In this document: positions 36,787 through 46,076 of the stretch, piece by piece | Numbering within the stretch: the first letter of the stretch is position 1 | Layout of the letters: every line of letters begins with the position of its first letter | Assembly (NCBI GenBank): GCA_019856515.1 | Contig: CP082230.1 | Location: 558,001-622,000 of the forward strand | Source: Prolixibacteraceae bacterium | GTDB lineage: Bacteria; Bacteroidota; Bacteroidia; Bacteroidales; Prolixibacteraceae | DNA length: 64,000 nucleotides | Direction: 5' to 3' | Translations under genes and position numbers: made by a program | Notes under the pieces: generated by a model | Databases searched by the model: none | Told to the model about the DNA's origin: nothing | The model's input: only the letters and a program-made list of their open reading frames with translations

Positions 36787-39306
36787 CTATAGTTGCTTCT
36801 TAGGATATAATGATTCCCATTGTTGAGGTTGATCTTTGAGTTTAAAGTCAAACCAAGAAACAATCGTTTGGTGCCACTGTTTACGCTTGGTATAGTCGAT
36901 TATCCAGTGGTTCTCGCCATCTACTAATACCATCTCAGCATCTTTCTTAAGTAGTTTTAATGCCAAATAGAACTGTTTGCTTTCCCCTACTGGTACGTTG
37001 GTGTCTGCGGTACCGTGAAGAAGAAGGATGGAGTTTTGGAATTTATCAGCTCTGAATAGGGGGCTCTGCGCTATAAATAGATTTTGATTGTTCCAAGGAT
37101 AACTTCCTGTGGCTGCAATAGTGTTATAGCTATATCCCCAATAACCTTCGCCCCAGTAGCTTGTGATATCACTAATTCCTGCATGAGAGATGGCCGTCTT
37201 AAAGAGATCGGTGCGCGTCTGTAGCATCATTGTAGTGAAGCCACCATAGCTAGCACCGATACACCCCACATTCTTAGCATCTGCACTAGGATGTGACTTT
37301 AAGAATGACTTGGTTCCTTGGATGATATCATCAATGGCATCTTTACCCCATCCATTGACATGGTAAGATGAGAAGTTTTGTCCAAAACCTGTTGCACCAC
37401 TTGGTTGTAGTACATATACAATATATCCTCTTGCTGCCCATAGGTTCTTTGGATATCGCCCCCCAAATGATCTTACTGTTGGTGAGGTTCCGCCATAGTA
37501 ATAAACGATTACAGGGTATTTCTTGTTCTGATCATAGTGAGGTGGATAGTAGATGCGTCCATAAATAGTATCGTCATTATGATTCTTGAAGTCATACTCT
37601 TCTGTCTGCCCCAACTGAATCTGTTTGTCAGTTACGTTAGTGCTTTGTGCAATAAGTCTGTTGCTTTTTTTCTTTATGTTATAAGCATACACCTCTACAT
37701 CTTTGGTTATACTTGTTCCATAGTATAGAATATTACGAGATTTATTGTCTATGCTAAAGCTATAGATTACATCAACTGGGGTCTCCAATAGTGTAAACTC
37801 TTTTTTATCTAATTGGTATTTGTAGATTGACTTCTTGTCTCTGTCGCTACATAGGATATATAATGTATTATCTCCGGCCCACTCAAAGCTGCTAACTGAA
37901 GGGTTGAAATCTTTAGTAATAGCTGTTGTAGTCTCTGTCTCTCGATCGTAGATAAAAAGCTGGGCATCGAAAGTGTTTGCTTTGTGATCGGTTTGTATAT
38001 TTATCCCGATGCCATCAAAAGATGTTGGGTTGGCCTGATATACTAGTTTCTTTCCATCGGGGCTGTAGGTCACACCAAAATCGTCATCTTGCTTATTAAA
38101 TAGTGTGTCTATCTTGAAGGTGTTTAGATCCATTTCATACATCTTCATTCTGTAGAATGGAAAATCGCTACAATCCTGTTGTTTGGTTGAGAAGATGATC
38201 TTGTCGCCATTCGGGTTAATATCTTGTAGAGATGCTGTTAGATATCCTGCGGTGAGTTGCATGTCCTGCATGGTGTTCAAGTCAACCATACGTAACCCAT
38301 AACGGTTTCGGTATTTCGCAATGCGATCGTCTGGAGTATAAATGCGTTTTAGATCTTCCTTCTTTTCTTTATAGATATTTTGAGTGTAAAATATTTTATC
38401 GGCATGAGGACTAAGGTAAAAGTAGTTTAGTTTCTTAATACCTGTATATATGATCTTCGTTTCAGCATTAACGGGATTGTAAGATACAATGTCATAGTCT
38501 ACATCACCTTCTTTACCATAAACAAGAATATCATTATACTTTTCCCATCTAAAGCTGATGAGGGATTCGTATCTCCACTCTTTGATAATGCGTTTTGTCT
38601 TGAAGTTTCTCACTTGATAGCGATAGTGCCCTTTCCCTTTTACTAGATCTTTTAGAATAATAGCGTAGTAGTTTCCAGAAGGAGAGAGCTTCGCGCTAGA
38701 TATCTTTGTGCCATCCAAAAGATCTTCCAATGACAATACTCTTTTGTATTGAGAGCTTGTTGGCGTATAGCTTATCTGATGATCATCTTTTTTGAGAGAG
38801 GACTCGAAGATACTTTTTTCTTGAATCTGTGCCATTGCGATGGTCAAATGGTGAGAGCCAAGAGTCAACTTCATCGGGATTTTAAGTGTTGTTGAAGCGG
38901 TGTCTTTATACTCTTTTATCAGTTTATGGTCAAGATATATTTTAGTTGGGTTATTTATTTTTATATCAAAAGATGTTTTCACCCATTCACCAGTCTCTAT
39001 ATTGGTTTCTAGAAGAAATAGATTCTTCTGCAGGGTTAGATGTTTTGTGATTTCTGTTTCAACGACTTGTTCCCATTTTAAACTAGGGTTCAAAGCCATC
39101 TTATCAAATTCTGTATGGTAGGATGATAATACCTGTTTGTAGGTCGTTTTTTTATAGTCAACGTCTCCCTGTTTGCTGAACGCAGGTAAGTGGAGTTGCC
39201 CTATATTTACGATATTCCACTCTTTTATCCCATCATGGCCTTTATGTGCCAATCCAATAGGTATGCATATCAGATATGCTACAATACATGTAAAAAGTTT
39301 GTTCAT
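36787..39306 (-). CDS. secreted S9-family peptidase (prolyl oligopeptidase/DPP-like)
   Basis: This 839-residue serine peptidase has a signal peptide (MNKLFTCIVAYLICIPIGLA), a beta-sandwich/jelly-roll N-terminal region, a beta-propeller (about residues 185-540) and a C-terminal alpha/beta-hydrolase domain with the nucleophile motif GASYGG, the Asp in HGTADTNVPVGES and the His in GENHWI. It probably cleaves dipeptides or proline-containing peptides in the periplasm and supports use of peptides. A longer frame begins 27 bp upstream (MKEQITKKI), but the shorter start gives a cleaner signal peptide. The gene is monocistronic. Confidence 0.88.
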   Translation of the reverse strand: MNKLFTCIVAYLICIPIGLAHKGHDGIKEWNIVNIGQLHLPAFSKQGDVDYKKTTYKQVLSSYHTEFDKMALNPSLKWEQVVETEITKHLTLQKNLFLLETNIETGEWVKTSFDIKINNPTKIYLDHKLIKEYKDTASTTLKIPMKLTLGSHHLTIAMAQIQEKSIFESSLKKDDHQISYTPTSSQYKRVLSLEDLLDGTKISSAKLSPSGNYYAIILKDLVKGKGHYRYQVRNFKTKRIIKEWRYESLISFRWEKYNDILVYGKEGDVDYDIVSYNPVNAETKIIYTGIKKLNYFYLSPHADKIFYTQNIYKEKKEDLKRIYTPDDRIAKYRNRYGLRMVDLNTMQDMQLTAGYLTASLQDINPNGDKIIFSTKQQDCSDFPFYRMKMYEMDLNTFKIDTLFNKQDDDFGVTYSPDGKKLVYQANPTSFDGIGINIQTDHKANTFDAQLFIYDRETETTTAITKDFNPSVSSFEWAGDNTLYILCSDRDKKSIYKYQLDKKEFTLLETPVDVIYSFSIDNKSRNILYYGTSITKDVEVYAYNIKKKSNRLIAQSTNVTDKQIQLGQTEEYDFKNHNDDTIYGRIYYPPHYDQNKKYPVIVYYYGGTSPTVRSFGGRYPKNLWAARGYIVYVLQPSGATGFGQNFSSYHVNGWGKDAIDDIIQGTKSFLKSHPSADAKNVGCIGASYGGFTTMMLQTRTDLFKTAISHAGISDITSYWGEGYWGYSYNTIAATGSYPWNNQNLFIAQSPLFRADKFQNSILLLHGTADTNVPVGESKQFYLALKLLKKDAEMVLVDGENHWIIDYTKRKQWHQTIVSWFDFKLKDQPQQWESLYPKKQL

Positions 39307-39597
39307 GATCTTTTTTGTTATTTGTTCTTTCATTCGAAAGTAAATAATATGTTTTGTGTATTGGTCTAAATTTTGAGAAAAATATTATTCTTAATGATGA
39401 TTTTTAACCATAAAGCTTATTTATAAACGACAATTGTTCTTAGATATAACGGTTTACGACATCCATATTCATTCTAATAGAATGGGTGGATTTTCATTTA
39501 CAATTCAATGCTTTCTTTGTATCTTGTGCTTGATGTGATGCATTCTTTTGATGTTTTCACTGCTATCGGTTGATTTAAAATTAAATAGAAAAATAAT

Positions 39598-41343
39598 ATG
39601 ACTCAATTTGCTTCAAGAGTGGCTTTGTTGCGAGCAGAGATGCAGAGACAACAATTAGATGCGTATGTAATTTATCATTCCGATCCTCATTTAAGTGAGT
39701 ATCTACATGATCATTTTAAATGTAGAGAGTGGTTAAGTGGATTTTCAGGATCTTATGGTTTTGTTGTCGTAACGAAGGCGGACACTGCGTTGTGGACCGA
39801 TTCAAGATATATGTTGCAAGCAAAGATGGAATTAGGTCAAAATGACATTGAGCTTATTCAAGATCGGGTTGCTGGAGCAAAGTCCTATGTAGAGTGGATT
39901 TTAGATAGGTTTCCTAATGGGGCAAGGGTCGGTTTTGATGCTCGGCTGGTATCTATACACGAGTATTCAAACAATGTGAAATATGATATGATTGAATGGG
40001 TCGATTGTGGCGATCTATTTGATTCCATTGCATCCGATTTATCTCCACTTATTTTTAATGAAATCAAGGATCATACAATTGAGTTTGCAGGCGTGTCAAG
40101 AGAACGTAAAATAGAAGACCTTAGACACTTTATGAAGGAACATGGTTTAGATCATTATCTGGTTACCTCTCTTGATGAAATTGCATGGCTATTGAATCTA
40201 AGAGGTTCTGATATCTCTTTTAATCCTGTATTCTACTCATTTGTGATTGTATCAAGGACAAAAATTAATCTGTTTGTTGGAAATACGCCTCCTTTAGATG
40301 TTAAAGCGTTAGATGGAGTTGTGGTACACGCTTATGATCTGTTCTATCAAGCTGTAGGTGCATTGCGAGAAACTGTCGGTTTGGATGCTTCTAAGACCAC
40401 GCAAAAGGTTTTGGATGTAATCTCTACAGAATGTCGATTTGTAACATCCCCTATCACTGCCTCTAAGTCAAAAAAGAACCCTATTGAGTTGGCGGGAGCG
40501 ATGAAGGCACATGATCTCGATGGAAGTTCTTTACTACGTTTTTGGATTTGGTTAGAGCAACATAGTCAGGATGGTGTGAGTGAGTATCAAATAGGACGTC
40601 GTTTGAATGATTTTCGTAGTGTATACCCAACATTTGTACAAGATAGCTTTTCTCCTATTGTCGGTTATAATGCCAATGGTGCGATAGTGCACTATTCAGC
40701 AACAGAAAAAGAGAGTACAAAAATTCAAGGTGATGGATTACTTTTGATTGATTCAGGAGGACAATACCTTATGGGTACAACAGATATTACTCGAACATTC
40801 GCGATTGGGGAGGTTACAGAGGATATGAAACGCGATTACACCAATGTGTTAAAGGGGGTTATCGCGCTCTCTAGTGCTATTTTTCCTGAAGGTTATGCTG
40901 GGTGTCATTTGGATATCCTAGCTCGAACAGCGCTACTTAAAGAGGGAAATAACTATGGACATGGTACTGGACATGGTGTGGGGAGTTATTTGAATGTTCA
41001 TGAAGGCCCGATGTCAATACGTCCTGATTTTAATAATGAACCTTTACGTGTTGGGCAAGTGCTTTCCATTGAGCCTGGAGTGTATAAAGAGGTGGAGTAT
41101 GGTATTAGGATAGAGAATCTCGCATCGGTTGCGGAGGATCGTAAGAATGAATTTGGTCATTTTAATCGTTTTAATACACTCACAGTATTTCCTTTTGAGC
41201 AGAAGTTGATCGATTCAAAACTACTAACCCATGATGAGATTCAATGGGTTAATAGTTATCATCAAGAGGTGTATTATAGATTGAAAGGTTTGTTAAGTGA
41301 ACAAGAAGTTTCGTTCCTTAAGAGTAAAGTGAAACCTATTTAG
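39598..41343 (+). CDS. aminopeptidase P family protein (M24)
   Basis: The 581-residue enzyme removes N-terminal residues before proline. It has the three-domain layout of long Bacteroidota PepP/Xaa-Pro aminopeptidases: two creatinase-like N-terminal domains (about 1-150 and 150-310) and the M24 pita-bread domain. Metal ligands can be seen as Asp in LLIDSGGQ and TTDITRTFAIG (about residues 382-401), His in HGTGHGVGSYLNVHEGP (about 458-474) and Glu in SIEPGVY and GIRIENL. No signal peptide is present, so it is cytoplasmic. Its last codons overlap the convergent sigma-factor gene by four bases. Confidence 0.92.
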   Translation: MTQFASRVALLRAEMQRQQLDAYVIYHSDPHLSEYLHDHFKCREWLSGFSGSYGFVVVTKADTALWTDSRYMLQAKMELGQNDIELIQDRVAGAKSYVEWILDRFPNGARVGFDARLVSIHEYSNNVKYDMIEWVDCGDLFDSIASDLSPLIFNEIKDHTIEFAGVSRERKIEDLRHFMKEHGLDHYLVTSLDEIAWLLNLRGSDISFNPVFYSFVIVSRTKINLFVGNTPPLDVKALDGVVVHAYDLFYQAVGALRETVGLDASKTTQKVLDVISTECRFVTSPITASKSKKNPIELAGAMKAHDLDGSSLLRFWIWLEQHSQDGVSEYQIGRRLNDFRSVYPTFVQDSFSPIVGYNANGAIVHYSATEKESTKIQGDGLLLIDSGGQYLMGTTDITRTFAIGEVTEDMKRDYTNVLKGVIALSSAIFPEGYAGCHLDILARTALLKEGNNYGHGTGHGVGSYLNVHEGPMSIRPDFNNEPLRVGQVLSIEPGVYKEVEYGIRIENLASVAEDRKNEFGHFNRFNTLTVFPFEQKLIDSKLLTHDEIQWVNSYHQEVYYRLKGLLSEQEVSFLKSKVKPI

Positions 41344-41849
41344 TCTCTATATTTATAATCCGCAAGAAGCTTCTCTAGCTTCTTGCGTGAAAAATGTATT
41401 CTGCTTTTTATAGTCCCAATTGGGAGTTCTAAAATATCAGATATCTCATGGTAGTGATATCCATTAATAAACAGCATTAATGGTTCGCTATTCACCTTAT
41501 CAAGGCTTCCTATTGCTTTTAAGATCTCTTTCTCTGCTTCGATAGATTCAGGGCTTGGATAGATAAAGTCCTCCTGAATCTGAATGTGAAGGCAGTTAGA
41601 TTGATCAAATGCATTATTTCTCTTTGTTTGTCTTCTAAAGTCATTGATATAACTGTTTTTCATGATAGTAAAGATCCAAGCCTTGAAGTTTGTATCGGGT
41701 TTGAATTTCGTTCTATATGTCAATGCTTTTAAGAAAGTGTCCTGTAAGAGATCTTCAGCTCTTGCGGGGTCGGAGGTTAGTTTCATTGCAAAGTAGTAGA
41801 GATTCTCTTTTAGTTCTAAAAGATTCTCTTTGAATTCTAAGGTTGTCAT
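41340..41849 (-). CDS. ECF-type RNA polymerase sigma factor, copy 1
   Basis: The 169-residue protein has sigma-70 region 2 (DPARAEDLLQDTFLKALTYR then NFKAWIFTIMKNSYINDFRR, about residues 27-77) and region 4 (LPIGTIKSRIHFSRKKLEKLL, about 142-162). It directs RNA polymerase to a specific promoter class. It is closely similar along its whole length to the two other sigma genes that follow within 2.2 kb. No anti-sigma factor, FecR-like or zinc-finger gene lies next to it. The gene overlaps the convergent aminopeptidase gene by four bases. Confidence 0.88.
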   Translation of the reverse strand: MTTLEFKENLLELKENLYYFAMKLTSDPARAEDLLQDTFLKALTYRTKFKPDTNFKAWIFTIMKNSYINDFRRQTKRNNAFDQSNCLHIQIQEDFIYPSPESIEAEKEILKAIGSLDKVNSEPLMLFINGYHYHEISDILELPIGTIKSRIHFSRKKLEKLLADYKYRD

Positions 41850-41896
41850 AATATTTAGGTATGTATATTAGTTATAAGGGAAAGCAAGGGTCGGAT

Positions 41897-42403
41897 CTAT
41901 TTGGCGTACTCTTTAAGCCATTTCTCGAGTTTCTTTCGAGTAAAGAATATCCTGCTTTTAACTGTGCCGAGGGGGAGCCCTAGTTTGGAGGCGATCTCTT
42001 TGTACTTAAATCCATTCAAAAACATAAGGAATGGTTCTCTAAACTCTTTATCTAGACGATAAATATTGTTTAAGATCTCTTTTTCTGATTGAGATGATTC
42101 TGGACTAGGAAAGTGAATGTCCTTAGATACATTTAAGAGGTAGTCATTATTGCTAAAGTCGAAAGTAGTCTTAGTTTTGATACTTCTGCGATAGTCGTTA
42201 ATGAAGGTGTTCTTCATGATGGTATAGATCCATGCTTTGAAGTTGGTATTGTCCTTAAATTTTTCTCTGTAAGTTAAAGCTTTTAGGTAAGTTTCTTGAA
42301 GAAGGTCTTGTGCCCTTTCGGGATCAGCTGTCAAGCTGAGAGCAAAATAATAGAGTTTATCTTCTAATTGAAGAAGCGATTTTTGAAACTGTATTAGGTT
42401 CAT
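41897..42403 (-). CDS. ECF-type RNA polymerase sigma factor, copy 2
   Basis: This 168-residue sigma factor resembles copy 1: region 2 with DPERAQDLLQETYLKALTYR and NFKAWIYTIMKNTFINDYRR, and region 4 with LPLGTVKSRIFFTRKKLEKWL. The gene lies 47 bp upstream of copy 1 on the same strand, so both may be co-transcribed. An ATG four codons upstream (42415) is in frame; the start chosen aligns the N-terminus with that of copy 1. The resemblance suggests tandem duplication. As for the other copies, there is no membrane or anti-sigma partner nearby, so its signal is unknown. Confidence 0.87.
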   Translation of the reverse strand: MNLIQFQKSLLQLEDKLYYFALSLTADPERAQDLLQETYLKALTYREKFKDNTNFKAWIYTIMKNTFINDYRRSIKTKTTFDFSNNDYLLNVSKDIHFPSPESSQSEKEILNNIYRLDKEFREPFLMFLNGFKYKEIASKLGLPLGTVKSRIFFTRKKLEKWLKEYAK

Positions 42404-43047
42404 AAGGGGGATCATTTAAATTAGTATATCTACTTAACTAATTGAACTATACCAAATTTATTAACAAATAATGCTAAAAACAAGCTTTTTTGATTAAAAA
42501 AAGGAAGGTTTTGTTGTTTTTTTTAGTTAAATTATTAACGTGGCTGTTAAAATAGTCATTGTGTTGTATTGGGCTATTTAAAAATTGTTAATTAAGGAAT
42601 GTGTATAGCTCTTATATGATGATTTGTGAAGGAATGTTTTTGAAGGTTGTCAGAGATGTTTTTCTATCTTTTCTGATACCATTAATTTTTATCTGATTAT
42701 CAAAACATTTGATCTTGACGAACTCGAGTAATTATGTTTAGGCTCTTAAAAAGCGATTACGATCACGATTGATTGTCGTAAGCATAATGTTGAGGAAATT
42801 TCGATAGGAGGTATCAGTATCTATTCAATAGCCTTAATGGATATATTGTCCGTGTTTATAGATCTCTTTATGGTTTAATAAAGCTGATTATATTTGAAAG
42901 GAGGCAGGATGTGTAATTAAATAGTGCAATTCTTTACTTATACTCCCTCGTGGCAACTATACCGTCGTTGTTTTGTAACAACTTATGTTTTGACTACATC
43001 ATGATATATTCAAGTAAGCTTTTGATTTTTCCAAGATCTAATTGACA
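42404..43047. other. intergenic region between sigma copies 2 and 3
   Basis: About 640 bp of AT-rich sequence without a gene, repeat or terminator that I can support. It must contain the promoter of the copy 2 - copy 1 unit. Confidence 0.3.
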
Positions 43048-43545
43048 TTATCTCTTTTCTAGCCACCAAGTGAGTTGTTTTCTTGCAAAAAATATTCTGC
43101 TTTTAACCGTGCCTATTGGCAAGTTAAGTTCATGAGAAATTTCTTTGTATTTATACCCTTCAATATACATTAAGAATGCGGATCTAATTCCCTCTTTAAG
43201 AGTCATTATTTTCCCCATGATCTCTTTATGTCTCAGAATACTCTCTTGCATATTGGAATTACTCGATCGATAATTATTGAGATAGCTATACTCTCTAGTA
43301 TCGAATATTACTTTTTGTGTGTAATTTTTCCTGTAATTGTTAATATAAGAGTTTCTCATAATTGTAAAGACCCAAGCTTTGAAATTCGTATCCCGACGAA
43401 ATTGATCTTTATACCTCCATGCTTTTAAAAAGGTCTCTTGGACAAGGTCCTGGGATTTTTGATGTGATCTTGTCAGTTTTAATGCAAAATTAAATAGATG
43501 GGGTTCTAAAGAAATTAGCTGTTTTCCGAAATCAGTAAATTCCAT
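43048..43545 (-). CDS. ECF-type RNA polymerase sigma factor, copy 3
   Basis: The 165-residue protein has the same arrangement as the two downstream copies: region 2 with SQDLVQETFLKAWRYK and NFKAWVFTIMRNSYINNYRK (about residues 31-77) and region 4 with LPIGTVKSRIFFARKQLTWWL near the C-terminus. It is the most diverged of the three, for instance in region 2 where an SHQKSQD segment replaces DP-RA-D. It is separated from copy 2 by 630 bp and probably transcribed on its own. No anti-sigma gene accompanies it. Confidence 0.87.
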   Translation of the reverse strand: MEFTDFGKQLISLEPHLFNFALKLTRSHQKSQDLVQETFLKAWRYKDQFRRDTNFKAWVFTIMRNSYINNYRKNYTQKVIFDTREYSYLNNYRSSNSNMQESILRHKEIMGKIMTLKEGIRSAFLMYIEGYKYKEISHELNLPIGTVKSRIFFARKQLTWWLEKR

Positions 43546-43920
43546 AATAGATGTGGTTTTAGTTTATATCTAATCACAAGTTTTATACAATTTAATACAC
43601 AGTTATGTAATTTATGTTTACTGTAATAGGGTTAAAATAAACACATAATTGTTAATGGCAATTATGTATGTAGTAAAAAAGAGTAGTAATCAGTCTATTT
43701 TAACCTATTATAGAGAAGCTTTAATTGAATATCAATAGTTTTCCATTGATGCATAGAATCATATACTCATTCGGGTTGATGGCATGATTTGGTATTGTAT
43801 TTTTTTCATTGTCGGAAGTGTTTTTTTATTATTGTAATTGTAAATAGTTATGAAAAATAAGTGTATCTTTCGCACTATTTTTAATGCCCAAGAAATTGAA
43901 TAGGCTTTACATTGGATATA
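43546..43920. other. intergenic region between divergent sigma and SDR genes
   Basis: About 370 bp, very AT-rich, with the leaders of both flanking genes. No other feature was found. Confidence 0.3.
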
Positions 43921-44724
43921 ATGAAAAATAAAGTTGTAGTTATTACTGGAGCATCCTCAGGAATAGGAGAAGCTTTGGCACGTGTTTTTTCAAGTAAAGG
44001 TGCGAGACTAGTTATTGGTGCACGAAGAAAAGAACGGTTAGAAGAGTTGGCATCGGAGTTAGCAACGGAGGTTGTTTGTGTCTCGACGGATGTCTCAATA
44101 GAAGAGGATTGCAAGCATTTAATTGATACTGCTGTTGAGAGATTTGGGCAGATAGATGTGCTAATCAACAACGCAGGAATATCGATGAGAGCACTATTTA
44201 ATGATCTAGAGTTAGATGTGCTAAAGAATGTAATGGATGTTAACTTTTGGGGAACAGTATATTGTACAAAATATGCATTGCCTTATATCGTTAAAACGAA
44301 AGGGTCCATTGTGGGCGTGATATCTATCGCTGGTTATGTAGGATTGCCTGGTAGAACAGGTTATGCGGCATCTAAATTTGCAGTAAGAGGGTTCTTGGAT
44401 AGTGTGAGAATAGAGAACATGCATCATGGTGTTCATGTTCTTGTGGCAGCTCCAGGGTTTACCTCTTCAGAGATTCGTACTAAGGCTTTGGTTGAGGATG
44501 GTTCAACACAGGGGGAAACTCCACGTAATGAATCAAAAATGATGTCATCAGAGACTTGTGCAAATCATATTTTAAAAGCAGTAGTAAAAAGAAAGAGGTC
44601 AATTATACTGACTTTTGTTGAGGGGAAATTCACAGTTTTTCTTTCAAAAGTCTTTCCAAGTTTACTTGATCGATTGACCTTTAACCATATGGCTAAGGAG
44701 CCAAATTCACCATTTTCAAAATAA
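43921..44724 (+). CDS. short-chain dehydrogenase/reductase (SDR)
   Basis: The 267-residue enzyme is a classical SDR: cofactor motif TGASSGIG (about residues 8-15), NNAG (about 82-85), a catalytic Ser in the VGVISIAGYVG strand and YAASK (about residues 147-151). The arginine-rich segment after the first beta-alpha unit (GARRKER) favours NADP. It has a C-terminal extension of about 40 residues with membrane-associating hydrophobics (VEGKFTVFLSKVFPSLLDRL), as in long-chain or sphinganine-related SDRs; the substrate is not known. A TTG nine bases upstream is the only other start. The thioesterase gene follows after 21 bp. Confidence 0.87.
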   Translation: MKNKVVVITGASSGIGEALARVFSSKGARLVIGARRKERLEELASELATEVVCVSTDVSIEEDCKHLIDTAVERFGQIDVLINNAGISMRALFNDLELDVLKNVMDVNFWGTVYCTKYALPYIVKTKGSIVGVISIAGYVGLPGRTGYAASKFAVRGFLDSVRIENMHHGVHVLVAAPGFTSSEIRTKALVEDGSTQGETPRNESKMMSSETCANHILKAVVKRKRSIILTFVEGKFTVFLSKVFPSLLDRLTFNHMAKEPNSPFSK

Positions 44725-44745
44725 CATTAAAAACCAACCTACCTT

Positions 44746-45168
44746 ATGAAGTACCGATCAGTTAATTACAGAGTTTGCTTTGCAGATACCGATGCGATGG
44801 GGATAGTTTACTATGCCAATTATCTACACTTCTTTGAAATGGGGCGCAATGCTTTTATTCGAGATGTGTTTAAGTCGTATAAAGAGATTGAAGAGTCAGG
44901 AGTTCAGATGCCTGTTGCTTCAGTTGAAGTGAAATATCGAAGACCAGCTCAGTATGATGAGCTATTAGAGGTGCGGACTTCCGTGAAATCCCTATCTCAA
45001 GTGAAGATGAGTGTATATACAGAAGTGTATAACCAAGAGAATATTTTATTGTGTTCAGGAACAACAGTTCTAGCATTTTTGGATAAAGTTACTCATCGCC
45101 CGAGAAGAGTTCCTAAAGACATGATGTTAGCATTAAATGAATATTTGAGTGAACCAGAATTGGTTTAG
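44746..45168 (+). CDS. acyl-CoA thioesterase, YbgC/4-hydroxybenzoyl-CoA type
   Basis: The 140-residue protein has a hot-dog fold. Its motif FADTDAMGIVYYANYLHFFE (residues 11-30) includes the conserved Asp (D16) that activates water in the YbgC and 4-hydroxybenzoyl-CoA thioesterase group. It hydrolyses short acyl-CoAs or aromatic acyl-CoAs in the cytoplasm; YbgC in other bacteria interacts with phospholipid enzymes. It is the second gene of a likely SDR-thioesterase pair, which fits a role in lipid or acyl turnover, but the pairing alone does not prove it. The length and start are normal. Confidence 0.87.
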   Translation: MKYRSVNYRVCFADTDAMGIVYYANYLHFFEMGRNAFIRDVFKSYKEIEESGVQMPVASVEVKYRRPAQYDELLEVRTSVKSLSQVKMSVYTEVYNQENILLCSGTTVLAFLDKVTHRPRRVPKDMMLALNEYLSEPELV

Positions 45169-45356
45169 CGGTGTATTAAGTAGATGAAAGGATAGAAGTT
45201 TAGCGATGTATGAGATTTGATCTGTTTCCAAACAAGTATCATTTGTTTTAATCAAGAATTAGGCGTGATGATTATAACACAATGAAGGAGAGAATAAAGA
45301 GCATATACCTTGGCTTATGTCTAGTAGAAGAGAAAGAATTAATTTAACGTAATTAG

Positions 45357-45983
45357 ATGTTTTTAGAATTATTTGTAAAGGGAGTGATTATTGGACTTTG
45401 TGCTTCGATTCCTCTAGGACCTATTGGTGTATTATGTGTACAAAAAACAATAAATAAAAATCGACGCGCAGGCTTTTATGCTGGATTGGGTGCCGCCTCT
45501 TCCGATACAATTTATGCAATTATTGCTGGCTTTAGTTTGAATTATATTATTGAGGTTATTCGTACCCATGAAGTGATGTTTCGTTTTTTTGGGGCAGGAA
45601 TCTTAATTATTTTAGGTTGGCATATTTTTAAGTCAGACCCATCTGCAGATGTGCAGAAGTTTAAACGAAAGACGGCATCATATTGGCAAGACTATTTTTT
45701 TACATTTTTGCTTACTTTCTCAAATCCATTGGCGATACTGATTTTCTTTTCAATCTTTGCAAGATTCAAGTTGGTCATCAATACTAGTGATCCACTTCCA
45801 GCAGCCATGTTGATAGGGGGTATCTTTATTGGTGCGACATTATGGTGGTTCTCACTGACATCGCTTGTAAATATGTTTCGTCATAAGTTTAATATGCAAA
45901 ACCTAAGGTTAGGGAATAGAATCGCAGGTTCAGTTATTATTGTATTTGCAGTGACAACATTACTGTTCTATTGGTTTGGCTAA
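45357..45983 (+). CDS. LysE-family amino-acid exporter
   Basis: The 208-residue protein has six predicted membrane helices and the LysE/RhtB start: a first helix with GLCASIPLGPIGVLCVQKTINKNRR (residues about 13-37), whose PLGP is characteristic, followed by GFYAGLGAASSDTIYAI. It probably exports amino acids or related small molecules. It has no signal peptide. It lies 188 bp after the thioesterase gene and ends at a strong hairpin terminator, convergent with the large FAD dehydrogenase gene. The substrate cannot be assigned. Confidence 0.85.
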   Translation: MFLELFVKGVIIGLCASIPLGPIGVLCVQKTINKNRRAGFYAGLGAASSDTIYAIIAGFSLNYIIEVIRTHEVMFRFFGAGILIILGWHIFKSDPSADVQKFKRKTASYWQDYFFTFLLTFSNPLAILIFFSIFARFKLVINTSDPLPAAMLIGGIFIGATLWWFSLTSLVNMFRHKFNMQNLRLGNRIAGSVIIVFAVTTLLFYWFG

Positions 45984-46006
45984 TTTAAATTAGCCTTAGG
46001 TATAAG

Positions 46007-46039
46007 AAAGGATCTATGAAACTACTTCATAGATCCTTT
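46007..46039 (+). terminator. rho-independent terminator of the lysE gene
   Basis: A 14-bp perfect stem AAAGGATCTATGAA (46007-46020) with TTCATAGATCCTTT (46026-46039), a 5-bp loop and a run of T after it. Confidence 0.9.
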
Positions 46040-46076
46040 TTTTATACCCTATCAGTCTATGATTTCAAGAGTGAGA

